From: Dinoroseobacter sp.
GTDB taxonomy: Bacteria > Pseudomonadota > Alphaproteobacteria > Rhodobacterales > Rhodobacteraceae
Direction: 5' to 3'
Assembly: GCA_017643385.1 (NCBI GenBank)
Contig: JAEPNN010000003.1
Coordinates: 62,001-126,000, forward strand
Length of the DNA: 64,000 bases
In this document: positions 27,374 to 37,824 of the stretch, piece after piece
Position numbering within the stretch: the stretch's first letter is position 1
Layout of the letters: each line of letters opens with the position of its first letter
The notes under the pieces: model-generated
What the model was told of the DNA's origin: nothing
What the model saw: the letters and a program-made list of their open reading frames with translations, nothing else
The model's database searches: none
Made by a program: the position numbers and the translations under genes

Positions 27374-28624
27374 ATGATACAGACACAGCTTCTTCATCGC
27401 CTGACCTCCTGCCTCGCAGCCTTAATCACGGCAACTTTTTTGGTCTCATCCCCTTCGGTACCGGCATTCGCGCAAAATATGTTCGCCCCCGTCATTACCA
27501 TAAACGGCCGTGCCATAACGCGCTACGAAGTTGATCAGCGTGCACTTTTCCTACAGGTGCTCCGCACTCCAGGAGATTTGGAACAGCAAGCAGAAGAAGC
27601 TCTTGTCGACGAACGTCTGCAATCAATGGCGGCACAAGCTGCGGGTGTTGTGGTGTCTGAAGAAGCCTTGCGGGCGGGCATGTCGGAATTCGCCGCACGA
27701 GCCAACCTCGAAACAGAAGCCTTTGTGGCTGCGATTGGCGAAGCGGGCGTGTCACCTGAAACGTTTCGGGATTTTATTTTGGCGGGCATTGAATGGCGTA
27801 CTTACGTACAATCCCGGTTCTCTGCCGATGCACGCGTGACAGAGGCAGAAACCGACCGGGCCCTCACCCAAGCGTCCTTTGAAACCGGGGCCCGTGTACG
27901 TCTGGCCGAAATTGTTCTTGGCACCGATCCACAACGCGTTGACCGAAGCCTGGCTTTGATCGATGAACTGCAGAGCTCACGCTCAGAAGAAGACTTCTCC
28001 GCCGCAGCACGCCGCTTTTCGCTGGGTCCCACACGACTGCAAGGCGGTTTGCGCGATTGGTTAAATCTGTCAGATCTTCCACCCGCCTTGGCTGAAGCAA
28101 TTCTGATACTTGGTCCTGGCGAGGTCAGCGATCCAATCCCGGTTGGGGAAAACGTCGTTGCAGTTTTCCAGGTCCGAGCACTAAGCCAAATCGGCCCACG
28201 CCCGGCGGCCAACGTGGAAGTTGACTACATCAGCGTTTCCATACCCGGTGGACGCTCGGACACAGCACTTGCCGAGGCGGAGCACATCCGCGAATATTCC
28301 GTCAATGATTGTAATCGCCTGTACCACGTCATGCGCGGCCAGAGCCCTGATCGCATAACGCGTCAGCAGGTTTCCCCCCGCTCTCTCCCCACCGATATTG
28401 GTTTGGCCCTTGCAGATCTAGACCCAGGCGAAAGCAATACGACAGTCACTCGTAACAATGAGCAAACTTTGCTTTTCTTGATGCTCTGCAACCGTACCCC
28501 TGTACTTGAAGGCACTGATGCGCGGGAGCAGGCCCAGTTGCGGCTTTTCAACCAGCGGATGACTTCCTTGGCGAACGGGCATCTGGAAGAGCTCAAGGCT
28601 AAGGCATTCATCAACCGCCCCTGA
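27374..28624 (+). CDS. surA: SurA-type periplasmic peptidyl-prolyl isomerase/chaperone
   Basis: A 416-residue protein with a signal peptide (about 1-33, ending PAFAQ), an N-terminal SurA chaperone domain (ITINGRAITRYEVDQRALFL) and one parvulin-type domain (about 165-270, with FSAAARRFSLGP, GGLRDWLNLSDLPPALAEAI and LGPGEVSDPIP). It assists folding of outer-membrane proteins such as the adjacent LptD. ATG at 27374 follows the LptD stop by 25 bases. Confidence 0.9.
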   Translation: MIQTQLLHRLTSCLAALITATFLVSSPSVPAFAQNMFAPVITINGRAITRYEVDQRALFLQVLRTPGDLEQQAEEALVDERLQSMAAQAAGVVVSEEALRAGMSEFAARANLETEAFVAAIGEAGVSPETFRDFILAGIEWRTYVQSRFSADARVTEAETDRALTQASFETGARVRLAEIVLGTDPQRVDRSLALIDELQSSRSEEDFSAAARRFSLGPTRLQGGLRDWLNLSDLPPALAEAILILGPGEVSDPIPVGENVVAVFQVRALSQIGPRPAANVEVDYISVSIPGGRSDTALAEAEHIREYSVNDCNRLYHVMRGQSPDRITRQQVSPRSLPTDIGLALADLDPGESNTTVTRNNEQTLLFLMLCNRTPVLEGTDAREQAQLRLFNQRMTSLANGHLEELKAKAFINRP

Positions 28625-28648
28625 CCTCGGGCTGCCACGGAGCAGGCA

Positions 28649-29743
28649 ATGCTCGACCGTCTCAAAGATCCCGATATGACGCAGGATCAGGCTGCTTTTC
28701 CGGAAGCGGAGGGTGCTGCGGAACCACAGCCAAACGCGCATCCCAAACTTGCGCCTATTGCGGTCAGTTGCGGCGAACCCGCCGGGATCGGGCCAGAACT
28801 TGCCATGAAATGCTGGGCTGCCCTTGGGGACAGCCTGCCCTTTTTCTGGATTGGTGATCCAAACCACCTGCCGAATGGTAGTAAACACGCGATAATAGAC
28901 GACCCTTCAGAGGCAAAAGATGTTGCGAGATCGGGCCTGCCGGTCCTCGCGCACAGCTTTGAGGGCCCTGCTTTGGCGGGAACCCCACGCGCAGAAAATG
29001 CCGCAGGTGTGATTTCATCGATCGCACGCGCTGTAGACCTTGTCGTTGCCGGTCAGGCATCTGCGGTCACCACTTTGCCAATTCACAAGAAAGCTCTGAT
29101 GGATGGCGCGGATTTCAACTTCCCGGGCCACACGGAATTCCTCGCCGATCTCGCCAATGTTGACCGGGTTGTGATGATGCTGGCTTGCGACAGTCTGCGT
29201 GTGGTGCCTGTGACGATCCATATTGCGCTCTCAAAAGTTCAGGACCATCTGACGCCGGATTTGCTGGTGGATACGATCCGCATCACTGAGGCCGCGCTTA
29301 TCCGAGATTTCGGAATCCCTGCCCCACGTCTGGCTGTCGCGGGTCTGAACCCCCATGCGGGCGAAGGTGGCGCGATGGGGCGAGACGAGATCGACATGAT
29401 CGACCCGGTGCTTGATCGTTTGCGGGCCGAGGGGCTTGATATTATCGGACCGATGTCAGCGGATACGATGTTTCATGCCGAAGCTCGCACCCGCTATGAC
29501 GCTGCCATTGCGATGTACCATGATCAGGCACTTATCCCGATCAAGACGCTCGACTTTTCAGGCGGGGTGAACATTACGCTAGGTCTGCCGTTCATCCGTA
29601 CATCTCCCGATCACGGCACCGCGTTTGATATTGCCGGAACAGGACGCGCGGACCCAACCAGCACCATCGCAGCCCTTCGCATGGCGAGGCACCTTGCTAT
29701 CCAACGCGCTCAGTTTGATCGGCAAAGTTATGGCTCAGATTGA
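28649..29743 (+). CDS. pdxA: 4-hydroxythreonine-4-phosphate dehydrogenase
   Basis: A 364-residue enzyme of pyridoxal 5'-phosphate synthesis (DXP-dependent route). Key segments: [11 protein letters not shown], the metal histidine in [35 protein letters not shown] and [13 protein letters not shown]. The start could be ATG 28649 or the ATG nine codons later; residues before about 33 are poorly conserved in the family. Its 3' end overlaps rsmA by 14 bases. Confidence 0.95.
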   Translation: MLDRLKDPDMTQDQAAFPEAEGAAEPQPNAHPKLAPIAVSCGEPAGIGPELAMKCWAALGDSLPFFWIGDPNHLPNGSKHAIIDDPSEAKDVARSGLPVLAHSFEGPALAGTPRAENAAGVISSIARAVDLVVAGQASAVTTLPIHKKALMDGADFNFPGHTEFLADLANVDRVVMMLACDSLRVVPVTIHIALSKVQDHLTPDLLVDTIRITEAALIRDFGIPAPRLAVAGLNPHAGEGGAMGRDEIDMIDPVLDRLRAEGLDIIGPMSADTMFHAEARTRYDAAIAMYHDQALIPIKTLDFSGGVNITLGLPFIRTSPDHGTAFDIAGTGRADPTSTIAALRMARHLAIQRAQFDRQSYGSD

Positions 29744-30566
29744 CGATCTCCCACCTCTGCGAGAGGTTATCGACACCCACGGGTTGCGCGCCAAGAAGGC
29801 GCTAGGGCAAAATTTCCTGCTTGATCTGAACCTGACCGCACGTATTGCACGCGCCGCAGGCGACCTGACCACACATGACGTGCTCGAGGTCGGCCCAGGT
29901 CCCGGTGGGCTTACGCGCGGGCTTCTCGCATCCGGTGCACGCAAGGTGCTGGCAATCGAAAAAGATCAGCGCTGCCTGCCCGCCCTTGCCGAGATTTCAG
30001 CCGCCTGTCCGGGACGCTTGGAGGTCATTGAGGCAGATGCTCTCGAGCTTGACCCACTTGCCCATCTGACACCACCTATCCGCATCTGCGCGAACCTGCC
30101 CTACAACATCGGAACCGAACTTCTGGTACGTTGGCTTACACCGGCTGATTGGCCGCCTGTCTGGGACACGTTGACGTTGATGTTTCAGAAAGAGGTGGCA
30201 GAACGCATCGTGGCGCAACCGGGCAGCAAAGCCTACGGGCGTCTCGCAATCCTGGCGCAGTGGCGCTGCGACGCTCGTATTGTAATGACCTTGCCACCCG
30301 AAGCGTTCACCCCGCCGCCGAAAATCTCAAGCGCGGTGGTGCATCTCACCGCGCTGCCCGAGCCGCGTTTTCCGGCCAATGCTGAGACACTCAGCAAGCT
30401 CGTGGCCACTGCGTTCAACCAGCGCCGTAAAATGCTGCGCGCATCTTTGAAAGGCCTGCGCCCGGATATCGAGGATGTCTTGCGTTCCGTGGGGATCGAG
30501 CCCACGCGTCGCGCAGAGACTGTCAGTTTAGAAGAGTTCTGTGCACTTGACCGCGCCATAAGGTAA
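29730..30566 (+). CDS. rsmA: 16S rRNA dimethyladenosine transferase RsmA/KsgA
   Basis: A 278-residue methyltransferase that dimethylates two adjacent adenosines near the 3' end of 16S rRNA. Motifs: [13 protein letters not shown], the SAM-binding [13 protein letters not shown] and the catalytic [12 protein letters not shown]-terminal [15 protein letters not shown] is the helical domain. The start at 29730, inside the pdxA 3' end, is chosen on homology ([14 protein letters not shown]). Confidence 0.95.
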   Translation: MAQIDDLPPLREVIDTHGLRAKKALGQNFLLDLNLTARIARAAGDLTTHDVLEVGPGPGGLTRGLLASGARKVLAIEKDQRCLPALAEISAACPGRLEVIEADALELDPLAHLTPPIRICANLPYNIGTELLVRWLTPADWPPVWDTLTLMFQKEVAERIVAQPGSKAYGRLAILAQWRCDARIVMTLPPEAFTPPPKISSAVVHLTALPEPRFPANAETLSKLVATAFNQRRKMLRASLKGLRPDIEDVLRSVGIEPTRRAETVSLEEFCALDRAIR

Positions 30567-30575
30567 TCGACTGGA

Positions 30576-31706
30576 TTACTCAGCCACCATCGTATCTGTC
30601 GTACCCGCATCGATCTCGGCGGCCTTCTGCTCCACCTGCTCGACGATATGGTCGATCATCTGCTCGTTTGACATCTTGTGGCTTTGCTTTCCCGCCAGAT
30701 AGACCATCCCAGATCCGGCCCCACCCCCGGTGAAACCAACGTCGGTCATCAACGCCTCGCCGGGTCCGTTCACCACGCAGCCAATGATCGATAGGCTCAT
30801 GGGCGTCTTGATGTGCTCGAGCCGTTTTTCCAGCGCCTCAACTGTCTTGATCACATCAAAGCCCTGACGCGCACAGGAGGGGCAAGAGATGATATTTACC
30901 CCACGATGCCGCAGCCCCAAGGACTTCAGGATTTCATACCCAACTTTGACCTCCTCCACGGGATCAGCGCTAAGCGAGACCCGGATCGTATCGCCAATGC
31001 CCATCCACAAAAGATTGCCAAGTCCGATCGCCGACTTGATCGTGCCGGAAACAAGACCGCCAGCTTCTGTAATACCAAGATGAATGGGGCAATCGGTCTG
31101 GTCAGCAAGTGTTTGATAAGCAGCCGCAGCCATAAAAACGTCTGAGGCTTTGCAGCTGATCTTGAACTCGTGAAAGTCGTTATCCTGAAGGATCTTTATG
31201 TGATCGAGCCCAGACTCTACCATCGCATCAGGCGTTGGCTCGCCATATTTTTCAAGCAGATGCTTTTCCAGCGACCCAGCGTTCACGCCAATTCGGATGG
31301 AACAATTGTTGTCACGTGCAGCTTTGATGACTTCCTTGACCCGCGCTTCATCGCCGATATTGCCGGGATTGATCCGCAAACAGGCAGCGCCCGCCTCGGC
31401 AGCCTCAATCCCGCGTTTATAATGAAAATGAATGTCTGCCACGATCGGCACGGGGCATTCCGCTACGATCTCTTTCAACGCGCGGCTGCTGTCCTGATCC
31501 GGCACCGAAATACGTACGATATCCGCACCTGCTTCTGCCGCCGCCTGTACTTGCGCTATCGTCGCTTTCACGTCTGTTGTCAGCGTGTTTGTCATAGTTT
31601 GCACGCTGATAGGGGCATCTCCCCCCACAGGGACATTGCCCACCATGATCTGTCTGGATTTCCGGCGGTAGATATTGCGCCAAGGGCGCACGTGATTGAT
31701 CGACAT
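30576..31706 (-). CDS. ispG: 4-hydroxy-3-methylbut-2-enyl diphosphate synthase
   Basis: A 376-residue iron-sulfur enzyme of the MEP isoprenoid pathway, converting MEcPP to HMBPP. The TIM-barrel N-terminus begins [20 protein letters not shown]. The 4Fe-4S cysteines are in [13 protein letters not shown] and [11 protein letters not shown]. It lies downstream of the RodZ-like gene on the same strand, an order seen in many Proteobacteria. Confidence 0.96.
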   Translation of the reverse strand: MSINHVRPWRNIYRRKSRQIMVGNVPVGGDAPISVQTMTNTLTTDVKATIAQVQAAAEAGADIVRISVPDQDSSRALKEIVAECPVPIVADIHFHYKRGIEAAEAGAACLRINPGNIGDEARVKEVIKAARDNNCSIRIGVNAGSLEKHLLEKYGEPTPDAMVESGLDHIKILQDNDFHEFKISCKASDVFMAAAAYQTLADQTDCPIHLGITEAGGLVSGTIKSAIGLGNLLWMGIGDTIRVSLSADPVEEVKVGYEILKSLGLRHRGVNIISCPSCARQGFDVIKTVEALEKRLEHIKTPMSLSIIGCVVNGPGEALMTDVGFTGGGAGSGMVYLAGKQSHKMSNEQMIDHIVEQVEQKAAEIDAGTTDTMVAE

Positions 31707-31806
31707 TGCTTGGCCTTCAAACGATCAGAAGCGTTCTGGCAAACCTACAATGAGGCCGTTAGCCAGACAATGGCTCAGTACACAACTCGTCAAGGAGGGT
31801 TTGGAT

Positions 31807-32997
31807 CTAATCGCCTGCATCTGCGACGTTCACAATCGCAGCCAGTTCCGGTTCGGCCGTCAGATCAGCCAGCGCGAAACCCGCACGCAACGCGTCTTCC
31901 GCAAGAACCACGTTTGAGGCCACCGATCCCGTCTCGCCTGCAGGTCCATAGACCTTTTCGCCAATCTCAAAAAAGACCGAGCCCGCAGCACCCGCCCGCA
32001 ATGTCGGAGCCTCTTCTGTCGCGGGAAGCGCGTAGCGTTCGCCGGGCTGCAAGACCTTTTCCAAAAGGACCGTTCCATCCGCCGCCCGAACACGCACCCA
32101 GGCGGGGGCTACCGCCAGAATTGCAATCTCTGGTCCGCCCTCTTCAACCACCTGAGGGGTTGCTGGCACTGGCGCCGTCTGTGCAAGCTCTGGAACCACT
32201 CCAATCTCAGGCGCTACGGGAGACACAAGTGCCCCTGTCACATTTGGATCAATTGCAGATATAGGACCGTCACGCGCCACCAATACGGGTGTATCTAAAG
32301 CTTGTGGACGATAGAGCCGGTCAAGGGCGTCAACGCTCGGTGCGTTGGCAACAAAATCGGATCCCTCAGTTCCCCCATTTAAGGACGCAGGCCCATTGGA
32401 GATCGGCGCGAGCGGATCGACCTCCGCCAAAAGCTCTGGCGTGGTATCAACCGGGACAACGGTCACGCGCTGTAACTCTGTCACGACACTCCATGCGCCA
32501 TAACCTAGGCCGATTATCAAGGCCAAGAGCACTGCAATTGAGCCCAACGCACCGGGATCTAACTGCTGGAACCATCCTGGGCTGGGTTGCACCCGCGGCA
32601 TTGCCCGCCCCAAACTGGCCTCTGGTGCCATTTTCCCGCGCGAGGGCAGACCTTTCTTGGCGGCCTTAGGGTGTTTGACAGGCATTACTGTTCCGTGAAC
32701 GCCTTTGAAACCGCTTTCGTCGCAGAACTTATGGAAGGCCCAATCCGGATTCAGGTTTACATGGCGCGCATAGGATCGAACGTAACCGGCAATGAACCCT
32801 TTTCCGTCAAACCCATCCGGGTTCGAATCTTCAATCGCTGCAAGGTATTCAGCCTTGATCCGTAGATCACGCTGGACATCAAGCAAAGACAGGCCAAGTG
32901 TTGCGCGTTCGCCCCGAAGAATATCGCCGAGCGACACAGCATAGTCGTCAAAACCGCGCAGTTCTTCTACGTTCGGTTCGCCGGTCTCAGCGGTCAT
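31807..32997 (-). CDS. RodZ-like cell-shape protein with HTH and DUF4115 domains
   Basis: A 396-residue single-pass membrane protein. The N-terminal Cro/C1-type helix-turn-helix (about residues 15-80: LGDILRGERATLGLSLLDVQ) binds MreB in RodZ proteins. A basic linker and one transmembrane helix (about 155-180, GSIAVLLALIIGLGYGAWSV) follow, then a Pro/Ala-rich periplasmic stretch and a C-terminal DUF4115 beta domain (IAILAVAPAWVRVRAADGTV). It should help organise the elongation machinery. ATG at 32997 is preferred to an upstream in-frame start 45 bases before. Confidence 0.87.
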   Translation of the reverse strand: MTAETGEPNVEELRGFDDYAVSLGDILRGERATLGLSLLDVQRDLRIKAEYLAAIEDSNPDGFDGKGFIAGYVRSYARHVNLNPDWAFHKFCDESGFKGVHGTVMPVKHPKAAKKGLPSRGKMAPEASLGRAMPRVQPSPGWFQQLDPGALGSIAVLLALIIGLGYGAWSVVTELQRVTVVPVDTTPELLAEVDPLAPISNGPASLNGGTEGSDFVANAPSVDALDRLYRPQALDTPVLVARDGPISAIDPNVTGALVSPVAPEIGVVPELAQTAPVPATPQVVEEGGPEIAILAVAPAWVRVRAADGTVLLEKVLQPGERYALPATEEAPTLRAGAAGSVFFEIGEKVYGPAGETGSVASNVVLAEDALRAGFALADLTAEPELAAIVNVADAGD

Positions 32998-33119
32998 TTT
33001 GCTGTCTGCCCATCCTGCACCCATCCCCGGTGTGCATGCCAATTTAACAGTCGATTCGAGGCGATCAACTTACAAATAAATTAACATAAGGATAACGAGC
33101 GCGCGAGGGTCTAAGTCCC

Positions 33120-34343
33120 TCAGGCGCTCAATTCGGCACGATTCAGCGCACAATGGCCCCAGAGCGCATCCATGGCCTTGACCAGATTGTCGGTCATCTT
33201 TGCATCATGGACCGGGCTGGGTGTGAAGCGCAGACGTTCCGTACCGCGTGGCACTGTTGGGAAGTTAATGGGCTGAACGTAAATACCGAAATCCTCCAGA
33301 AGCATGTCTGAAAGCTTCTTGGTATGCACTGGGTTACCAACGATCACAGGCACGATGTGCGAACCGTGGTCGATAATTGGAAGTCCAAGCGCTTTTAGGC
33401 GCATTTTCAGTATCTTGGCACCCAACTGGTGAGCATCCCGCCTGGCTTGATCTGTTTTCAGGTGGCGCACGCTTGCAACCGCTCCCGCAGCAACGGCCGG
33501 CGGCAAAGACGTTGTGAAAATAAAGCCGGGCGCATAAGAGCGAATGGCATCGACCATCTTCGAGCTGGCCGCGATATAGCCGCCCATGACACCGTAAGCT
33601 TTGCCCAACGTGCCGTTGATAATGTCGATACGGTCCATCAACCCATCACGTTCCGCGACACCCGCCCCGCGAGGGCCGTACATGCCGACCGCATGAACTT
33701 CATCAAGATACGTCAGGCAGCCGAATTCTTCAGCCAGATCACATATGTCCGCGATAGGACCAAAATCACCATCCATCGAGTAAATCGATTCAAACGCGAT
33801 CATCTTCGGCGCATCGGGTGGCAGGCTCTCAAGGACTTCGCGCAAATGCGACAGGTCGTTATGGCGGAAGATATGTTTCTCGCACCGCCCGTTCCTGATC
33901 CCCTGGATCATAGAAGCGTGGTTCAGTTCATCTGAAATGATGTGAAGCCCGGGAAAGAGGCGCGGCAAAGTCGAAAGGGTCGCATCGTTTGCAATGTACG
34001 CGCTCGTAAAGATCAGCGCGGCTTCTTTCTGATGCAGATCTGCCAGTTCCGCCTCAAGGCGTCGGTGGTAAACCGTGGTGCCCGAGATATTGCGCGTACC
34101 GCCAGAACCTGCGCCAGTGGCGTCAAGGGCTTCGTGCATGGCCTCGAGCACAACCGGATGCTGACCCATTCCTAGATAATCGTTCCCGCACCACACCGTA
34201 ATCGGGGCTTTAGTCCCATTCGGTTTGGTCCAGACGGCGTTCGGAAACGCGTCCTTCTTACGTTCGATATCAATAAACGTGCGGTAGCGCCCTTCTTCGT
34301 GAAGTCGGTTCAGGGCTTTGTCGAGGGCAGCGTTATATTCCAA
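33120..34343 (-). CDS. hemA: 5-aminolevulinate synthase
   Basis: A PLP enzyme of about 407 residues condensing glycine and succinyl-CoA, the C4 route to tetrapyrroles found in alphaproteobacteria. Conserved segments: [60 protein letters not shown] and the PLP lysine in [14 protein letters not shown]. Two starts are possible: ATG at 34373 without a ribosome-binding site, or TTG at 34343 preceded by GGAG with a 6-base gap. Homologues begin near the latter ([11 protein letters not shown]), so TTG is preferred. An FNR-like box lies 76-89 bases upstream. Confidence 0.94.
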   Translation of the reverse strand: MEYNAALDKALNRLHEEGRYRTFIDIERKKDAFPNAVWTKPNGTKAPITVWCGNDYLGMGQHPVVLEAMHEALDATGAGSGGTRNISGTTVYHRRLEAELADLHQKEAALIFTSAYIANDATLSTLPRLFPGLHIISDELNHASMIQGIRNGRCEKHIFRHNDLSHLREVLESLPPDAPKMIAFESIYSMDGDFGPIADICDLAEEFGCLTYLDEVHAVGMYGPRGAGVAERDGLMDRIDIINGTLGKAYGVMGGYIAASSKMVDAIRSYAPGFIFTTSLPPAVAAGAVASVRHLKTDQARRDAHQLGAKILKMRLKALGLPIIDHGSHIVPVIVGNPVHTKKLSDMLLEDFGIYVQPINFPTVPRGTERLRFTPSPVHDAKMTDNLVKAMDALWGHCALNRAELSA

Positions 34344-34418
34344 ATTCGGCTCCGTCGGTCTGGCGTATCGCATGGGCAGGCATGAATGCCGCCACTAACC
34401 CCGCTATGTGCTATGGCG

Positions 34419-34432
34419 TTGATCTGAGTCAA
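34419..34432. promoter_or_regulatory. FNR/FnrL-type box upstream of hemA
   Basis: TTGAT-CTGA-GTCAA differs at one base from the FNR consensus TTGAT-N4-ATCAA. It sits upstream of hemA; in Rhodobacter sphaeroides an FNR consensus site upstream of hemA mediates oxygen control by FnrL. It could also face the dipeptidase gene, whose start is about 290 bases away. The remaining 34433-34723 region shows no gene. Confidence 0.6.
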
Positions 34433-34723
34433 GTTTTAGACTCGTTCTAACACACCAAGTGCGGCGATTAGGCTCTGTAATCATCGCTAAGGTTTCCGAT
34501 CGGTGACATACGTCGCCCAGAAATTAGACGGCAGCGCATGGTTGAGTTTTACTGTCCTTGCCAGCCAAACAAGTTTTTTAATGCCAATCTTGGGCGCACA
34601 AACACCGGGTTTCTTGGCCCAGCAGCCGCTTCCGACAGGTCAAATACTCGTGTCATCCCACTTGCCCCTGTCAAAGCGCCTGATAGCCTGCGCGCAACAC
34701 AAGTTCCGCAAAAGGCGCATCCA

Positions 34724-36103
34724 ATGTCCGACAAGATAACCCCCGTTCTCGACCAGCTTAGCGCCGATCAGCCCGCCGCGCTTGACCGTCTCTTTGACCT
34801 TTTGCGCATTCCGTCAGTTTCCACCGACCCGGCCTTCGCCAATGACTGTCAAACCGCAGCTGACTGGCTCGTGGCCGATCTCGCCACTCTGGGGGTTGAG
34901 GCCAAAGCCCACCCGACGCCCGGTCATCCAATGGTCGTCGGCACAATTGATGGTCCTGAGGGTAGCCCACACGTCCTGTTTTACGGCCATTACGACGTGC
35001 AACCTGTTGATCCTCTTGATCTCTGGGATCGGGATCCATTTGATCCGACACTGCTCGACAATCCCAAGGGACAGAAAATCTATGGGCGCGGTTCGGCAGA
35101 CGACAAAGGTCAGCTGATGACATTCGTCGAGGCTTGCCGCGCCTGGAAGGCCGTTCATGGTGACCTGCCCTGCACCATTACCTTCTTCTTTGAGGGCGAG
35201 GAAGAATCCGGCTCCCCTTCGCTTATTCCGTTTCTCAAAGAACACGCCGACATGCTACAGGCCGATATCGCGCTAATCTGCGACACGGGACTTTTCGATG
35301 ATAATACCCCGGCGATTACGACGATGCTGCGCGGTCTTCTGGGCGAAGAGTTTACCATCACCGGCCCATCGCGCGATTTGCACTCTGGCCACTACGGGGG
35401 CGCCGCGATCAACCCGATCCGGGTACTGTCGCGCATTCTGGCCGGGCTTCATGATGAACAGGGCCGCATTACAGTACCGGGGTTCTATGATGGTGTTCCT
35501 GAGCTGACGCGCGAGCAACGCGACGCCTGGCAACGTCTTGGTTTCGACCCCGATGCGTTCCTCGAAGCGGTTGGGCTCAACACCCCCGCGGGCGAACAAG
35601 GTCGCTCCGCACTCGAAATGATCTGGTCACGCCCCACTTGCGAGATCAACGGGATCTGGGGCGGCTATCAGGGCGACGGTTTCAAAACCGTGCTGCCGTC
35701 AGAAGCCAGCGCCAAGGTTTCGTTCCGTCTCGTCGGCACACAAGACCCCTTTGCCATCCGCGAGGCCTTCCGCGCCTACATTGAGGAGAACCTGCCCCCG
35801 GATTGTACAGTCGAATTCAAAGGCCACGGAAATTCCCCTGCAAGCGTCATGGACACCGCGCACCCGATTTTTGGTGCCATGAAAGATGCGCTAACCGACG
35901 AATGGCCCAACGCGGCCGCTTACATCGGGGCTGGCGGATCCATTCCGATCGCTGGCTATTTCAAGGATATCCTCGGCATCGACAGTGTGCTGGCAGGCTT
36001 TGGCCGCGAAGAGGACGCGATCCATTCGCCCAACGAAACCTACGCGCTGGAAAGCTTTGAAAAAGGCGCGCGCAGCTGGGCACGGCTTTTGGCAAAGCTC
36101 TGA
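34724..36103 (+). CDS. M20 family metallodipeptidase
   Basis: A 459-residue cytoplasmic peptidase of the ArgE/DapE/CPG2 superfamily. Metal-site motifs are FYGHYDVQPVDP, the bridging GRGSADDKGQ, and the catalytic FFFEGEEESGSPSL; a lid/dimerisation domain follows (about 200-320). It resembles carnosinase-like dipeptidases. ATG at 34724 fits homology; a longer in-frame reading from 34538 has unconvincing composition. The TPP enzyme starts five bases after the stop. Confidence 0.9.
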   Translation: MSDKITPVLDQLSADQPAALDRLFDLLRIPSVSTDPAFANDCQTAADWLVADLATLGVEAKAHPTPGHPMVVGTIDGPEGSPHVLFYGHYDVQPVDPLDLWDRDPFDPTLLDNPKGQKIYGRGSADDKGQLMTFVEACRAWKAVHGDLPCTITFFFEGEEESGSPSLIPFLKEHADMLQADIALICDTGLFDDNTPAITTMLRGLLGEEFTITGPSRDLHSGHYGGAAINPIRVLSRILAGLHDEQGRITVPGFYDGVPELTREQRDAWQRLGFDPDAFLEAVGLNTPAGEQGRSALEMIWSRPTCEINGIWGGYQGDGFKTVLPSEASAKVSFRLVGTQDPFAIREAFRAYIEENLPPDCTVEFKGHGNSPASVMDTAHPIFGAMKDALTDEWPNAAAYIGAGGSIPIAGYFKDILGIDSVLAGFGREEDAIHSPNETYALESFEKGARSWARLLAKL

Positions 36104-36107
36104 TCCC

Positions 36108-37781
36108 ATGACAGCTACACCAACCCATGGCGGCAAGCTTCTTGTTGACTGCCTTCGCGCGCTCGGCGCCACAAAGTCTTTCGGGGTCCCGGGCGAGAGC
36201 TATCTTGCCGTGCTCGACGCGCTGCATGACACCGAAGGCGCGCTGGATTTCGTTTTATGCCGAAATGAAGGGGGCGCAGCCTTTATGGCAGCGGCCTATG
36301 GCAAGCTCACAGGCTCCCCCGGGATATGCCTTGTCACCCGAGGCCCCGGCGCAACCAACGCCTCCATCGGCATTCATACCGCGATGCAGGACAGCGCCCC
36401 GATGATCATTTTTGTCGGTCAGGTCGGAACCGACATGCGCGAACGCGAGGCGTTTCAGGAAATCAATTACCGCGCCATGTTCGGGACCGTTGCGAAATGG
36501 GTGACCGAAATTGACCATGTGGCGCGCATCCCGGAAATCCTCGCGCGTGCCTGGAAGACCGCGCTGTCAGGGCGCCCGGGCCCCGTGGTCATCGCACTGC
36601 CCGAGGACGTGCTGTCTGCCACCACCGACACACCGCCGCTAACCCATCCCACCCGGATCGCCGAACCTTCGCCGGATACCGAAGCGCTCGCAGCCTCTGT
36701 GGCAATTCTGGCCAATGCCAAACGCCCGCTTATTCTGATAGGGGGTTGCAATTGGTCCAATACAGGCCAGCAAGCACTACGGTCCTTCGCCGAGGCGTCC
36801 AACATCCCGGTCCTTTCGGTTTTCCGCTATCAATCCTTCTTTGACAATTTCTCTCCGGTTTTTGCAGGCGAAGCCGGGGTTGGCATGCATGGCTATGTCA
36901 AGGACATGATCCAAGATGCAGACGTGATCCTCGCGATCAATAACCGGTTTGGTGAGATGTCGACGGATGGCTTTACCCTGCTGGATGCCCCGCATCCCAA
37001 ACAACGGCTCATCCATATCCACGCAGCCGAAGGCGAGCTGGGCAAAACCTACCAGCCAGAAATCGCCATTCAGGCTGGGCCCAATGCTGCGGCACAGGCG
37101 CTTGCCGCAACACCTTGTAAGGGTGACTGGTCTGATTGGGCTGCCCAGGCGCGCACGGCCTATGAGGCCAGCTTTGATCTGCCGGATATCCCCTCGCCCG
37201 TCGACATGGGCAAGGTCATGGACCATCTTCGCAGCATCCTTCCCGAAGACGTCATCCTCACCAATGGCGCAGGCAATTTTACCGTCTGGCCAAACAAATT
37301 TTTCCGCTACGGCCCCAAGGCGACGTTGCTCGCGCCACAATCCGGCGCGATGGGCTATGGGTTTCCTGCCGCCATCGCTGCCAAGGTTGCTCATCCCGAT
37401 CGCCAGGTCATTTGCTTTGCGGGCGATGGCGATTTTCAGATGAACTGTCAGGAGCTCGCGACTGCCGCCCAAGCCGGCGCGCAACCTATTGTACTGGTGC
37501 TGAACAACGGGATTTACGGGACAATCCGCGCCCATCAGGAGCGTCATTATCCCGGGCGCGTATCCGGAACAGACATGTTCAATCCAGACTTTGCAGCGCT
37601 TGCGCGTGCCTACGGGTTTCATGGCGAGAGGGTCGAGACGACAGAGGATTTCCCCGCAGCCTTCGCACGCGCGCAGGCCTCAGAAACCGGGGCTGTCCTT
37701 GAGCTTGTGATCGCGGCCGAGGCGATAACCCCACGCATAACCCTAAGCCAAATGCGTGCCGCCGCTTTGGGAAACACGTAA
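36108..37781 (+). CDS. Thiamine-diphosphate-dependent enzyme, acetolactate-synthase-like
   Basis: A 557-residue enzyme with the three-domain TPP fold: pyrimidine-binding domain (about 1-170, with GVPGESYLAVLDAL and the glutamate in CRNEGGAAFMAAA), central domain (about 185-320), and PP-binding domain (about 355-540, GDGDFQMNCQELATAAQAG to LVLNNGIYGTI). It is probably not the biosynthetic IlvB: no IlvN small subunit is adjacent and the neighbour is a peptidase. Oxalyl-CoA decarboxylase- or sulfoacetaldehyde acetyltransferase-like roles are other options. The substrate is not determinable here. Confidence 0.85.
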   Translation: MTATPTHGGKLLVDCLRALGATKSFGVPGESYLAVLDALHDTEGALDFVLCRNEGGAAFMAAAYGKLTGSPGICLVTRGPGATNASIGIHTAMQDSAPMIIFVGQVGTDMREREAFQEINYRAMFGTVAKWVTEIDHVARIPEILARAWKTALSGRPGPVVIALPEDVLSATTDTPPLTHPTRIAEPSPDTEALAASVAILANAKRPLILIGGCNWSNTGQQALRSFAEASNIPVLSVFRYQSFFDNFSPVFAGEAGVGMHGYVKDMIQDADVILAINNRFGEMSTDGFTLLDAPHPKQRLIHIHAAEGELGKTYQPEIAIQAGPNAAAQALAATPCKGDWSDWAAQARTAYEASFDLPDIPSPVDMGKVMDHLRSILPEDVILTNGAGNFTVWPNKFFRYGPKATLLAPQSGAMGYGFPAAIAAKVAHPDRQVICFAGDGDFQMNCQELATAAQAGAQPIVLVLNNGIYGTIRAHQERHYPGRVSGTDMFNPDFAALARAYGFHGERVETTEDFPAAFARAQASETGAVLELVIAAEAITPRITLSQMRAAALGNT

Positions 37782-37824
37782 CGGCCTGATTTTGTGAATT
37801 CTAAATGGTGACAGGTGGGTCGTT

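Noticed and set aside
31170-32264. A 364-codon plus-strand frame across ispG and the rodZ-like gene
   Set aside because: It spans two well-supported genes and the gap between them; the product is rich in Arg, His and Pro, typical of antisense reading.
36108-37781. Biosynthetic acetolactate synthase (ilvB)
   Set aside because: No regulatory subunit gene is adjacent and the neighbour is a dipeptidase, so a specific ilvB assignment is not supported.
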